A stretch of 64,000 nucleotides of DNA, from the NCBI RefSeq assembly GCF_000718635.1, contig NZ_JOBF01000033.1, forward strand, positions 139,108-203,107, in the 5' to 3' direction. This document shows, in pieces, positions 1 through 10,800 of this stretch. The position numbers and the translations under genes are program-made. The notes beneath the pieces were generated by a model. It saw nothing but the letters and a program-made list of their open reading frames with translations. It was not told where the DNA came from and searched no databases. How positions within the stretch are numbered: position 1 is the stretch's first letter; every line of letters begins with the position of its first letter. Origin of the DNA: Streptomyces varsoviensis. GTDB taxonomy: Bacteria > Actinomycetota > Actinomycetes > Streptomycetales > Streptomycetaceae.

Positions 1-3000
1 CGCACCGTCCCCCTGCCCGGCTACCCCTTCCAGACCCGCCGCTACTGGCTGGAACCGGCGGACGACGCCGACCCGCGCCCGGCCGCCGACCCCGCCGACG
101 GCGACTTCTGGCGGATGATCGAGGACGGCGACCTCGCCGACACCGCCGACCGCCTCGCCGTCGACCCCGAACCCCTCGACCGGGTCCTGCCCGGCCTGCG
201 CGCCTGGCGGCAGCGGCGCGCCGACGCCGAAGCCATCGACTCCTGGCGCTACCGCGCCCAGTGGCAGCCCCTGGCCGAACCGCCCCGGCGCGCCCCCGAC
301 GGCGACTGGCTCGTGATCACCCCCGCGGGCCGCACGGCGGACGACCGCGTACGAGGCCCCCTCCAGGCCCTCGCCGCGCTCGGCGTCGACGTGCTGCCCG
401 TAGAACTGACCGCCGACGACGTACGCCGCGACGCGCTCGCCGCCAAACTCACCGCGGCCCTCGCCGGCCGCACCCCGGCGGGCGTGCTGTCCCTGCTCGC
501 CGCCGACGCACGGCCGCACCCCCGGCACCCCGCGCTGCCCGGCGGCACCGCCCTGACCGTCGCGCTCGTCCAGGCCCTCGGCGACCTGCGGATCATCGCG
601 CCCCTGTGGTGCGCCACTAACGGCGCGGTCTCCACCGGCCCCACCGACCCCGTCACCGATCCCGGCCAGGCCCTCGTCTGGGGCACCGGCATGGTCGCCG
701 CCCTGGAGACCCCCGCCCGCTGGGGCGGCCTCATCGACCTCCCGGACCGCCTCGACGACCGCGCCCGGGCCCGGCTCGGTGCCGCGCTCGCCGGAGCCGC
801 GGGCCCCGGCGAGGACCAGCTCGCGCTCCGCGCCACCGGACTCCTCGCCCGCCGCCTGGCCAGGGCCCCCAGGGCCGCCGGCCAGGGACGGCCCTGGCGG
901 CCCCGCGGCACGGTCCTGCTCACCGGCGGCACCGGCGCCGTCGGCCCGCACCTCGCCCGCTGGCTCGCCCGGGGCGGCGCCGAACACGTCGTCCTGCCCG
1001 GACGGCGCGGCCCCGATGCCCCCGGGGCCACCGAACTCGCCGCGGAACTCGCCGAGTCCGGCACCCGCCTCTCCCTGCCGCGCTGCGACCTGACGGACCG
1101 TGGCGCCGTCGAGGAGATGCTGGCCCGCCTCGACGCCCAGGGCGACCCGGTCACCGCCGTCGTCCACGCGGCGGCCTTCATCGCGCTCGCCCCCCTGGAG
1201 TCCACCCCGCTGTCCGCCTTCGAACGGATCGTCGCCGCCAAGGCCGCCGGCGCCGCCCACCTCGACGCGCTCCTCGACCGGGAACTGGACGCCTTCGTGC
1301 TGTTCTCCTCCATCGCCGGGGTCTGGGGCAGCGGCGACCACGGCGCGTACGCCGCGGGGAACGCCTACCTCGGCGCCCTCGCCCAGCACCGGCGCGCCCG
1401 CGGCCTGCGGGCCACCACCGTGGACTGGGGCGTCTGGCAGGCCGAGAACCCCTGGCAGGGCCGGACCGCCGGACCGGACGCCGACCTGTTCAAGATGGCC
1501 GAGCACGGCCTGCCGCGCATCGACCCCCGCCGCGCCCTCACCGCCCTGCAACAGGCACTCGACGACGACGAGACCGTACTGGCCGTCGCCGACGTCGACT
1601 GGGAGCGGTTCGCCGCCGTCTTCACCACCGCCCGCCCCAGCCCGCTGCTCACCGGCGTCCCCGACGCGCGCCGCGTCCTGGCCCGGCAGACGGCCGACGG
1701 GCCCGCCGAGGCCCCCGCGGCGCAGGCGCTGCGCGACCGGCTCGCCGCCCTCGACGCGACGGGCCGCGACCGGACGCTCCTGGACCTCGTCCGCACCCAC
1801 GCCGCCGCCGTACTCGGCCACCGCTCGGCCGACGACATCAGGCCCGGCAAGGCGTTCCAGGAACTGGGCTTCGCCTCGATCAGCGCCGTGGAACTGCGCA
1901 ACCGGCTGTCCGCCGCCACCGGCCTGCGGCTGCCCTCCTCCCTCATCTTCGACTACCCGTCGGCCGCCGCCCTGTCCCGGCACATCGGCACGGAACTCAT
2001 GGGCGGCGACGCCCCGCCGACCGCCCCCGCCCCGAGCGCCGAACCGGCCGCCGCGGCCGAAGACGACCCCATCGCCATCGTCTCCATGGGCTGCCGGTTC
2101 CCCGGCGGCATCACCTCGCCCGAGGAACTGTGGCGCCTCCTCGCCGACGGCGGCGACGCCGTGACCGAGTTCCCCGCCGACCGGGGCTGGCCGCTCGACG
2201 AGCTGTACGACCCGGACCCCGACCGGCCCGGCACCTCCACCACCCGGCACGGCGGCTTCCTCCACGACGCCGCCGACTTCGACGCCGCCTTCTTCGGCAT
2301 CTCCCCGCGCGAAGCGCTCGCCATGGACCCCCAGCAGCGGCTGCTCCTGGAAACCACCTGGGAAGTCCTCGAACGCGCCGGACTCGACCCGGCGACGCTC
2401 CGCGGCAGCCGCACCGGAGTCTTCACCGGCGTCAACTACGCCGACTACGCCAACGTCGTGGCCCAGTCCGCCGAGGGCGAAGGACACCTCCTCACCGGCA
2501 GCGCCCCCAGCGTCGTCTCCGGCCGCGTCGCCTACACCCTGGGCCTCGAAGGGCCCGCCGTCACCGTCGACACCGCCTGCTCCTCCTCCCTCGTCGCCCT
2601 CCACCTCGCCGGGCAGGCCCTGCGCGCCGGGGACTGCGCCCTCGCGGTCGTCGGCGGCGTCGCCGTCATGGCCACCCCCGGCGCCATCGTCACCTTCTCC
2701 CGCCAGCGAGGACTCGCCGCCGACGGCCGCTGCAAGGCGTTCTCGGACGCCGCCGACGGCATGGGCATGGGCGAGGGCGCGGGCGTCCTGCTGCTGGAAC
2801 GCCTCTCCGACGCGCGCCGCAACGGCCACCCGGTGCTCGCGCTCGTACGGGGCAGCGCCGTCAACCAGGACGGCGCGAGCAACGGCCTCTCCGCCCCCAA
2901 CGGCCCCTCCCAGCAGCGCGTCATCCGGGCCGCCCTCGCCAACGCCGGGCTCGCCCCCGGCGACATCGACGTCGTCGAGGCGCACGGCACCGGCACCACC

Positions 3001-6000
3001 CTCGGCGACCCCATCGAGGCCCAGGCGCTCCTCGCGACATACGGTCAGGACCGGCCCGCGGAACGCCCGTTGCTCGTCGGGTCGCTGAAGTCCAACATCG
3101 GCCACACCCAGGCCGCGTCCGGCGTCGCCGGAGTCATCAAGACCGTCCTCGCCATGCGGCACCGCACCGTACCGCCGACGCTGCACATCGACCGGCCCAC
3201 CACCCACGTCGACTGGGATCGCGGCGCCCTGGCCCTCGCCACCGAGACCCGCCCCTGGCCCGACGGCGGCCGGCCGGCGCGCGCCGGAGTGTCGTCCTTC
3301 GGACTGAGCGGCACCAACGTCCACACCATCCTGGAACAGGCGCCCGAGGCGGACCCCGAGGCGGCCCCTGGGGCGGAGTCCGGACCGGAATTCGAACCGG
3401 CGGACCGCCCTGCGCTGGTGGCCGGCGCCGGTTCGGCGGTCGGCGGCGGGCCGGCTGACCGCTCCGACCCGGCTGACCGCTCCGGCCCGGCTGACCGCTC
3501 CGGCCCGGCTGACCGCTCCGACCCGGTGGACCGCCCCGACCCGGACGGCGCCGTCACCCTCTGGCCGCTGTCGGCCCGTACCCCCGAAGCCCTGCGGGCC
3601 CAGGCCCGGCGGCTGACCCGGCACCTGGCCGACAGCCCCGCCGCGCACCCCGCCGACATCGGCCGCACCCTCCACGGCCGCACCTCCTTCGAGCACCGCG
3701 CGGCGCTCGTCGGCGACCGCCGGGAACTCCTCGCCGGGCTGCGCGCACTGGCCGATGACTCGTCGGCGACGGCGTACGCTGCCCCGGACGCCGACGACCG
3801 CGCCGTGTTCGTCTTCCCCGGCCAAGGCTCCCAATGGGTCGGCATGGGCGCCGAACTGATGGCGGCCCAGCCGGTGTTCGCGGACCTGATCGCCGCGTGC
3901 GAACAGGCGCTCGCGCCCCACGTGGACTGGTCGCTGAGCGCCGTGCTGCGCGCCGACGACGACGCGCCCGCCTTCGAGCGGGTCGACGTCGTCCAGCCGG
4001 TGCTCTTCTCGGTGATGGTGTCGCTGTCCGGCCTGTGGCGCGCGTACGGCGTCGAGCCGGGCGCCGTCGTCGGCCACTCCCAGGGCGAGATCGCGGCGGC
4101 CTGCGTCGCCGGGGCGCTGTCCCTGGAGGACGCGGCCCGCGTCGTGGCGCTGCGCAGCAAGGCCCTGCGCGCCCTCTCCGACGCCGGCGGCATGGCCTCC
4201 GTCGCGCTCCCCGCCGACCAGGTACGCGAATGGCTCGCCCGCTGGGGCGGCCGGCTGTCCGTGGCGGCCGTGAACGGGCCCCGCTCCACCGTGGTCTCCG
4301 GCGACGTCGAGGCCCTGGACGAACTCATGGACCAGGCCGCGCGGCGGGAGGTGCGCGCCCGCTACGTACCGGTCGACTACGCCTCCCACTCCGCGCACGT
4401 CGAACGCCTCGAAGACGAACTCCTCGCCCAGCTCGGCGGCCTGACGCCGCGCCAGGCCGAGGTGCCGTTCTACTCGACGGTGGCCGGCGAGCCGCTGGAC
4501 GGCACCGGACTGGACGCCGGGTACTGGTACCGCAACCTGCGCCGCACCGTCGAGTTCGAGAAGACCACCCGCGCCCTCCTGGACGACGGCTTCCGCCTCT
4601 TCGTGGAGCCCAGCGCCCACCCGGTCCTCGCCGCCGCCGTCCAGGAGACCGCCGACGGCGCCGGACGCGACGCCCGCGCCATCGGCACCCTGCGCCGCGA
4701 CGACGGCGGCCCCGCCCGTATGCTGCGCGCCCTCGGCGAGGCATGGGAGGCCGGGCTGCCCGTCGACCTCTCCGCCGCCTACCCCGGAGCACGCCGCGTC
4801 GACCTGCCCACCTACCCCTTCCAGCGGGAACGCTACTGGCCGCGGCCGGAGGCCACGGCCCGCGGCGACATCGGCGCCGCGGGCCTCGACAGCGCCGGCC
4901 ACCCCCTGCTCGCCGCCGCCATCGAGGTCGCGGACACCGGGGAACTGGTGCTCAGCGGCCGGCTGTCGCGGCGCACCCACCCCTGGCTCGCCGACCACCG
5001 CGTCTCCGACACCGTCCTGCTGCCCGGCGCGGCCTTCGTGGAACTGGCCGTACGCGCCGCCGACGAGGCCGGCTGCGCCACCGTCGAGGAACTCACCCTC
5101 CAGGCACCGCTGTTCCTGCCGCCCGACGCCGTCCTCCGGCTGCAACTGCGCGTGGGCGCCGCCGACGCCGACGGCCGCCGCGCCATCGACCTGTTCTCCC
5201 GCCGCGAGGACGCCGCCGCCGGCGACTGGACCCCGCACGCCACGGGCGTCCTCGGCCCCGACACCGCGAGCGCCGCGCCGCCCGCCGCCACCGGCGCGGC
5301 CTGGCCGCCGCCAGGGGCCGAGCCGATCGCCGTGGACGACCTCTACACCCGGTTCGGTGCCTCCGGATACGGCTACGGACCCGCCTTCCAGGGCCTGCGG
5401 GCCGCCTGGCGGCGAGGGGGCGAGATCTTCACCGAAGTGCGGCTGCCCGACGATCAGCAGCCGCACGCCCCCGCGTACGGGCTCCACCCCGCCCTCCTCG
5501 ACGCGGCCCTGCAAGGGCTCTGGCTCGGCTCGCCGAACGGCTCCGACCCGGGCGGAGCGGGCTCACCGGGCGGCAGCGCCGCCGGCCTGCCGTTCTCCTG
5601 GGGCGGCGTCCGGCTGCACGCCGCCGGCGCCACCACGCTGCGCGTCCGGCTCCGCTACGGGCCCGACGGCACCGTCTCCATCGACGCCGCCGACCCGGAC
5701 GGCCGCCCCGTCGCGACCGTCGAGGAACTGGCCGTACGCCCCGTCGACCTCGACGCGCTGCGCGCCGCCGGAACGGGCACCGTCGCCTCCGACTCCCTCT
5801 TCCGGACCGAGTGGACGCCGCTGCCCGCCACCGGGGCGGCCGAACGCCTCGGTCACTGGGCGGCCATCGGCGGGGCCAACGACGGCGGCGATCTGTTCCC
5901 CGACAGCCACCCCGACCTCGCGTCGCTCGCCGCGGCCGTGGACAAGGGCATGCCGCCGCCGTCCGTGGTCGTCGTCCCCTGCATGGAACAGGGAGCCGAC

Positions 6001-7734
6001 GCGCCGTCAGTACGCGCCGCGCTGCACCGCGTTCTGGCCCTGACGCGGGAATGGCTGGCGGACCCCCGCTGGGAAGACGCGCGTCTGGCCGTGCTCACCA
6101 GCGGGGCCGTCGCCACGGGCCGCGGCGACCGGCTCACCGACCTCGCGGCCGCGGCCGTGCGCGGACTCCTGCGCTCGGCCCAGTCCGAACACCCCGGCCG
6201 CTTCCTGCTCCTCGACGCCGACGACCCGGCGGCCGTCGCCGACCGTCTCCCCGCCGCGCTCGCGAGCGACGAGCCCCAACTGGCACTGCGGGGAGGTGAA
6301 TTGCTGGTAGCGCGGCTCGTGCGGGAGGGTGCGAGTAGCGCCACCGCTCACTGGGACGCGGACAGGACCGTGCTGATCACCGGCGCCGGGGGAGTGCTCG
6401 GCGCCCTGGTGGCCCGTCACCTCGTCGCCCGACACGGCGTCAGGCACCTGCTGCTGGTGAGCCGGCGCGGACCAGACGCGCCCGGCGCGCCCGACCTGGC
6501 GGCCGAACTCCGGGCCGCGGGAGCCCACGTGACCCTCGCCGCGTGCGACGTCGCGGACCGCGGCGCCGTCGCCGCCCTGCTCAAGGGCGTACCGGAAGAA
6601 CACCCCCTCTCCGCCGTCGTGCACGCCGCGGGCGTCCTCGACGACGGACTCGTCGAGTCGCTGACGCCCGAGCGCGTGGACCACGTGCTGCGCCCCAAGG
6701 TCGACGCGGCGCTCCACCTGCACGAGCTGACGGACGGAATGGACCTCAAGGCGTTCGTCCTGTTCTCCTCCGCGTCCGCCACCGTGGGCAACGCCGGACA
6801 GGGCAACTACGCGGCGGCCAACGCCTTCCTCGACGCCCTCGCCCAGCGGCGCCGGGCCCAGGGGCTCCCCGCGCAGTCCCTGGCCTGGGGGCTGTGGGCC
6901 GAACGCTCCGCCCTGACCGGCACCCTCGCCGAGGGCGACCTGCGGCGGATGGCCCGCGGCGGCACCGCCGCCCTCTCCACCGACGAGGGGCTGGCCCTCC
7001 TCGACGCGGCGCTCGCCTCCGACGAGCCCTTCCTCGTCCCCGTCAAGCTCGACCTCGCCCGGCTGCGCGCCGCGGCCCGTACGGCCCCCGTCCCGCCGCT
7101 GCTGTCCGCCCTGGTTCCCAGCGGCGTCCGCAGGCGGGCGGCCGGCACGGACGACGCCGACGCCGGATCGCTGCGCCGGCGGCTGGCCGGGCTCGGCGCC
7201 GAGGAGCGCGGGGCGGCGGTCCTCGACCTCGTACGGGCCCGCGTCGCGGACGTCCTCGGCCACCGCGGCGCCGAGGCCGTCGACCCCGACCGCGCCTTCA
7301 AGGACCTCGGCTTCGACTCGCTGACCTCCGTCGACCTGCGCAACCGGCTGAACGCGGCCACCGGCCTCCGGCTCCCCGCCACCCTGGTCTTCGACCGGCC
7401 GAGCCCGGCCGAGGTCGCCGCGTACGTCACCGAACGGCTGCTGCCGGACGACGCCGCCCAGGCCGGCGACGAGGACGGCCGCACCGGCGGCCGTACCGAC
7501 GCCGAGATCAGCGCGCGGCTCGCCGCGATCCCGCCGTCGGCGCTGCGCCGCGCCGGGCTCCTCGACGCGCTGCTGAACCTCGCCGACGGCCTCGACGGCA
7601 CCGGCCCGGCGGCCGGCACCGCCCACGAACAACCCCCGGCGAACGGCACCGGGCACACCGACGACACCGCGGACCTCGCGGACATGGCCGTCGACGATCT
7701 CGTACGGATGGCGCTGGGCGGCGACCGTGACTGA
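1..7734 (+). CDS. Modular type I polyketide synthase, 5'-truncated by the window (AT end-KR-ACP / KS-AT-DH-KR-ACP)
   Basis: The reading frame is open from base 1, so the start lies upstream; 2577 residues are visible. It opens with the post-AT motif LPGYPFQ, then a structural and catalytic KR (core about nt 904-1440). This KR lacks the LDD motif and has Trp in SSIAGVWG, so it is predicted A-type. ACP1 (about 1777-1990) has its phosphopantetheine Ser at 1876-1878 in [10 protein letters not shown], with Ala where Asp is usual. The next module has a KS (about 2062-3345; Cys codon 2578-2580, [16 protein letters not shown]). Its AT (about 3808-4700) has GHSQG and YASH, which predict methylmalonyl-CoA. 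Its DH (about 4885-5720) has His 4996-4998, YGYGPAF and LLDAALQ. Its KR (about 6364-6960) has LDD, so is B-type. ACP2 has Ser at 7318-7320 in GFDSLT. A C-terminal docking segment follows, and the stop overlaps the region just before the next PKS. Family assignment is secure; stereochemistry is inferred from motifs. Confidence 0.97.
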   Translation, partial: RTVPLPGYPFQTRRYWLEPADDADPRPAADPADGDFWRMIEDGDLADTADRLAVDPEPLDRVLPGLRAWRQRRADAEAIDSWRYRAQWQPLAEPPRRAPDGDWLVITPAGRTADDRVRGPLQALAALGVDVLPVELTADDVRRDALAAKLTAALAGRTPAGVLSLLAADARPHPRHPALPGGTALTVALVQALGDLRIIAPLWCATNGAVSTGPTDPVTDPGQALVWGTGMVAALETPARWGGLIDLPDRLDDRARARLGAALAGAAGPGEDQLALRATGLLARRLARAPRAAGQGRPWRPRGTVLLTGGTGAVGPHLARWLARGGAEHVVLPGRRGPDAPGATELAAELAESGTRLSLPRCDLTDRGAVEEMLARLDAQGDPVTAVVHAAAFIALAPLESTPLSAFERIVAAKAAGAAHLDALLDRELDAFVLFSSIAGVWGSGDHGAYAAGNAYLGALAQHRRARGLRATTVDWGVWQAENPWQGRTAGPDADLFKMAEHGLPRIDPRRALTALQQALDDDETVLAVADVDWERFAAVFTTARPSPLLTGVPDARRVLARQTADGPAEAPAAQALRDRLAALDATGRDRTLLDLVRTHAAAVLGHRSADDIRPGKAFQELGFASISAVELRNRLSAATGLRLPSSLIFDYPSAAALSRHIGTELMGGDAPPTAPAPSAEPAAAAEDDPIAIVSMGCRFPGGITSPEELWRLLADGGDAVTEFPADRGWPLDELYDPDPDRPGTSTTRHGGFLHDAADFDAAFFGISPREALAMDPQQRLLLETTWEVLERAGLDPATLRGSRTGVFTGVNYADYANVVAQSAEGEGHLLTGSAPSVVSGRVAYTLGLEGPAVTVDTACSSSLVALHLAGQALRAGDCALAVVGGVAVMATPGAIVTFSRQRGLAADGRCKAFSDAADGMGMGEGAGVLLLERLSDARRNGHPVLALVRGSAVNQDGASNGLSAPNGPSQQRVIRAALANAGLAPGDIDVVEAHGTGTTLGDPIEAQALLATYGQDRPAERPLLVGSLKSNIGHTQAASGVAGVIKTVLAMRHRTVPPTLHIDRPTTHVDWDRGALALATETRPWPDGGRPARAGVSSFGLSGTNVHTILEQAPEADPEAAPGAESGPEFEPADRPALVAGAGSAVGGGPADRSDPADRSGPADRSGPADRSDPVDRPDPDGAVTLWPLSARTPEALRAQARRLTRHLADSPAAHPADIGRTLHGRTSFEHRAALVGDRRELLAGLRALADDSSATAYAAPDADDRAVFVFPGQGSQWVGMGAELMAAQPVFADLIAACEQALAPHVDWSLSAVLRADDDAPAFERVDVVQPVLFSVMVSLSGLWRAYGVEPGAVVGHSQGEIAAACVAGALSLEDAARVVALRSKALRALSDAGGMASVALPADQVREWLARWGGRLSVAAVNGPRSTVVSGDVEALDELMDQAARREVRARYVPVDYASHSAHVERLEDELLAQLGGLTPRQAEVPFYSTVAGEPLDGTGLDAGYWYRNLRRTVEFEKTTRALLDDGFRLFVEPSAHPVLAAAVQETADGAGRDARAIGTLRRDDGGPARMLRALGEAWEAGLPVDLSAAYPGARRVDLPTYPFQRERYWPRPEATARGDIGAAGLDSAGHPLLAAAIEVADTGELVLSGRLSRRTHPWLADHRVSDTVLLPGAAFVELAVRAADEAGCATVEELTLQAPLFLPPDAVLRLQLRVGAADADGRRAIDLFSRREDAAAGDWTPHATGVLGPDTASAAPPAATGAAWPPPGAEPIAVDDLYTRFGASGYGYGPAFQGLRAAWRRGGEIFTEVRLPDDQQPHAPAYGLHPALLDAALQGLWLGSPNGSDPGGAGSPGGSAAGLPFSWGGVRLHAAGATTLRVRLRYGPDGTVSIDAADPDGRPVATVEELAVRPVDLDALRAAGTGTVASDSLFRTEWTPLPATGAAERLGHWAAIGGANDGGDLFPDSHPDLASLAAAVDKGMPPPSVVVVPCMEQGADAPSVRAALHRVLALTREWLADPRWEDARLAVLTSGAVATGRGDRLTDLAAAAVRGLLRSAQSEHPGRFLLLDADDPAAVADRLPAALASDEPQLALRGGELLVARLVREGASSATAHWDADRTVLITGAGGVLGALVARHLVARHGVRHLLLVSRRGPDAPGAPDLAAELRAAGAHVTLAACDVADRGAVAALLKGVPEEHPLSAVVHAAGVLDDGLVESLTPERVDHVLRPKVDAALHLHELTDGMDLKAFVLFSSASATVGNAGQGNYAAANAFLDALAQRRRAQGLPAQSLAWGLWAERSALTGTLAEGDLRRMARGGTAALSTDEGLALLDAALASDEPFLVPVKLDLARLRAAARTAPVPPLLSALVPSGVRRRAAGTDDADAGSLRRRLAGLGAEERGAAVLDLVRARVADVLGHRGAEAVDPDRAFKDLGFDSLTSVDLRNRLNAATGLRLPATLVFDRPSPAEVAAYVTERLLPDDAAQAGDEDGRTGGRTDAEISARLAAIPPSALRRAGLLDALLNLADGLDGTGPAAGTAHEQPPANGTGHTDDTADLADMAVDDLVRMALGGDRD
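3451..3540 (+). repeat. Five tandem 18-bp repeats in the KS-AT linker
   Basis: Five 18-base units of the form CCGGCTGACCGCTCCGAC run head to tail, the last one diverged. They keep the reading frame and encode a Pro-Ala-Asp-Arg-Ser-rich hydrophilic spacer between KS and AT. The array probably arose by slippage and is tolerated because the linker is flexible. Confidence 0.9.
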
Positions 7735-7804
7735 ACCGCGGGGGCGAGACGGCCTGGCCGGACAAGGCAGCCGAGAAGGGCAAGCGGCGCGGGAAGGGAA
7801 GACG

Positions 7805-10800
7805 ATGTCCACGGACCGGGTGGTGGAGGCGCTGCGCGCCTCGCTCCAGGAGAACCAGCGGCTGCGCGAGACGAGCCGGAGGCTCGCCGACGAGGCCCGC
7901 GAGCCCATCGCGATCACCGCCATGAGCTGCCGCTTCCCCGGCGGCGTAGGCACCCCCGAAGAGCTGTGGGAACTGCTGGTCAAGGAGCGGGACGCGGTCT
8001 CCGCGTTCCCCGAGGACCGCGGCTGGGACGTCGAGGGCCGCTACGACACGGACGCCGACGCGCCCGGCACCTTCTACGTCCGCGAGGGCGGGTTCCTCCG
8101 CGACGCCTGCGACTTCGACCCGGCGTTCTTCGGCATCTCGCCGCGCGAGGCCCTGGCCATGGACCCGCAGCAGCGGCTGCTGCTGGAGACGGCCTGGGAA
8201 GCCGTCGAGCGCGCCGGGATCGACCCGCTGACCCTGCGCGGCAGCCGCACCGGCGTCTACGCCGGCGTCATCTACAGCGAGTACGGCTCCCGGCTCGGCG
8301 CGGTCCCCGACGAGGTGGAGGGCTTCCTGGGCACCGGCACCATCCCCAGCGTCGCCTCCGGACGGGTCGCCTACACGCTGGGGCTCCAGGGCCCCGCCGT
8401 GACCCTCGACACCGCCTGCTCCTCCTCCCTGGTCGCCATCCACCTCGCCTGCCAGGCGCTACGGGCCGGCGACGCCACCCTCGCGCTCGCCGGCGGGGTG
8501 ACCGTGATGTCCACCCCCGGCCTCTACATCGGCTTCAGCCGCCAGCGGGGGCTCGCCCCCGACGGCCGCAGCAAGTCGTTCTCCGCGGCCGCCGACGGCG
8601 CGGGGTTCGGCGAGGGCGTCGGCCTGCTGCTGCTGGAACGGCTCTCGGACGCCCGCCGCAACGGCCACCCGGTCCTCGCGCTGGTCCGCGGCTCCGCCGT
8701 CAACCAGGACGGCGCCAGCAACGGCCTGACCGCCCCCAACGGCCCCGCCCAGGAACGGGTCATCCGGCAGGCCCTCGACCGCGCCCGGCTCGCCCCCGGT
8801 CAGATCGACGCCGTGGAAGCGCACGGCACCGGCACGGTGCTCGGCGACCCCATCGAGGCCCAGGCGCTGCTCGCCGTCTACGGCCGGGACCGGCCCGCGG
8901 GCCGCCCGCTGTGGCTCGGCTCGCTGAAGTCCAACCTGTCCCACACCCAGGCCGCCGCTGGGGTGGGCGGCGTCATCAAGACCGTACTGGCGATGCGACA
9001 CGGCCTGCTGCCCAAGACCCTGCACGTCGACCGGCCCACCGAACAGGTGGACTGGACCGAGGGCGCGGTGGAACTCCTCACCGAGGCCCGCCCCTGGCCC
9101 GCCACCGGCGAGCCCCGCAGGGCCGGGGTCTCCTCCTTCGGCGCCAGCGGCACCAACGCCCACCTGATCCTGGAGTCCGCCGAGGAGCCGGCCCCCGCCC
9201 CGGCCGACGCGCCGGGCCCCGCGCCCGGCCCGGTCCTGTGGCCGCTCTCGGCGAAGAGCGGCCCGGCGCTCCGGGCCCAGGCCGCCGCCCTCCACGACCA
9301 CCTGACCGCCGGCCCCGCGCCGCGCCCCCTCGACGTCAGCCGGTCCCTGGCGCTCGGCCGGTCCCGGTTCGCGGAGCGGGCCGTCCTCGTCGGCGACGAC
9401 CACGCCGAACTCCTCGCCGGACTCGCCGCCCTCGCCCGTGGCGAGGAGCCCGCCTCGGGCGTACGCGGCACCGCCCCGCAGGGCGGGCGCAAACCCGTCT
9501 TCGTCTTCCCCGGCGCGGGCACGCGGTGGATCGGCGCGGGCGCCGAACTCCTCGACTCCTGCCCGGCGTTCGCCGCCCGCATGGCCGACTGCGAACGCGC
9601 CCTCGCCCCGCATCTCGACTGGTCGCCCACCGAGGTGCTGCGGCGCGGGGCCGCCCCGGAGCGGGCGGAGGCGGCCCAGCCGGTCCTGTTCGCGGTGCTG
9701 GTGTCGCTGGCCGCCGTGTGGCGCGCCCACGGCGTCGAACCCGCCGCGGTGATCGGCCACGGCCCGGGCGAGGTGGCCGCCGCCTGCGTGGCCGGCGCGC
9801 TCTCCCTCGACGACGCGGCCCGCGTCGCCGTGGAACGCGGCAAGGCGCTCGGCGCCCTGCCGGGCGGCGCGGCGGCCACCGTGACGATGACGCCGGACGA
9901 GGTGACGGCTGCACTGACCCGCCGTCAACTCGACCTGGCCGTCGCGGCGGTCAACGGGCCGCGCACCGTGGTGGTGGCCGGGGCCGAGGACGCCGTCGAC
10001 GCGTTCGTGGACGGCCTCACGGCCGAGGGCGCGATGGCCTGGCGGACGCCGGCCGCCCACGCCTTCCACCACGACGGCGCGGCGGCCGTACGGGACACCC
10101 TGCGCACCGCCCTGGCGGGCATCGCGCCCCGTACGCCCGCCGTCCCGATCCTCTCCACCGTCGACGCGGCCCCGCCGGGCCCCGACGCGTTCGGCCCCGA
10201 GCACTGGCACCGCGACCTGCGGTACACCGTCCGGTTCCAGGACACCGTACGGGCGCTGCTCGACGCCGGGCACCGGACCTTCGTCGAGGTCGGCGCGCAC
10301 CCCACGCTGACCTTCACCATCGAGGACATCATCGAGGACGCCGCGGCCGACGCCGGCGCGGCGGACGCCCTCGTCCTCGACACCCTGCACCGTTCCGAGG
10401 GCGGCGGCCTCCTCCGGCGGCTCCTGCTCTCCCTCGGCGCGGCCCAGACGAACGGCCTGCCCGTCGCCTGGGAGCCGCTGTTCGAGGGGGCCGGCGCGGG
10501 CCGGGTCGACCTCCCGACGTACGCCTTCCAGCACCGCCACTACTGGCTCGACGCGGCCCCCGCGGGCGGCGACCCCTCGACGGCGGGCCAGGCCGACGGC
10601 GGCCACCCGCTGCTGGGCGCGGCCGTCGACCTCCCGGACGGCGCCGGCACCCTCTTCACCGGCCGGCTCTCCCTCGCCGCCCACCCCTGGCTCGCCGACC
10701 ACGCCGTCGCGGGCACGGTCCTGCTGCCGGGCGTGGCCTTCCTGGAGATGGCCGCCCACGCCGGACGGCGGCTCGGCAGCCCCACGGTCGAGGAACTGAC

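Noticed and set aside
7727..7804. Upstream GTG start for the terminal PKS
   Set aside because: It would overlap the previous gene by 8 nt and add a low-complexity leader, while ATG 7805 has a good ribosome site and starts at the docking helix. Not excluded.
6007..7983. Minus-strand frame spanning the border of the two PKS genes
   Set aside because: Overlaps KR, ACP and docking segments on the plus strand and has no recognisable domain.
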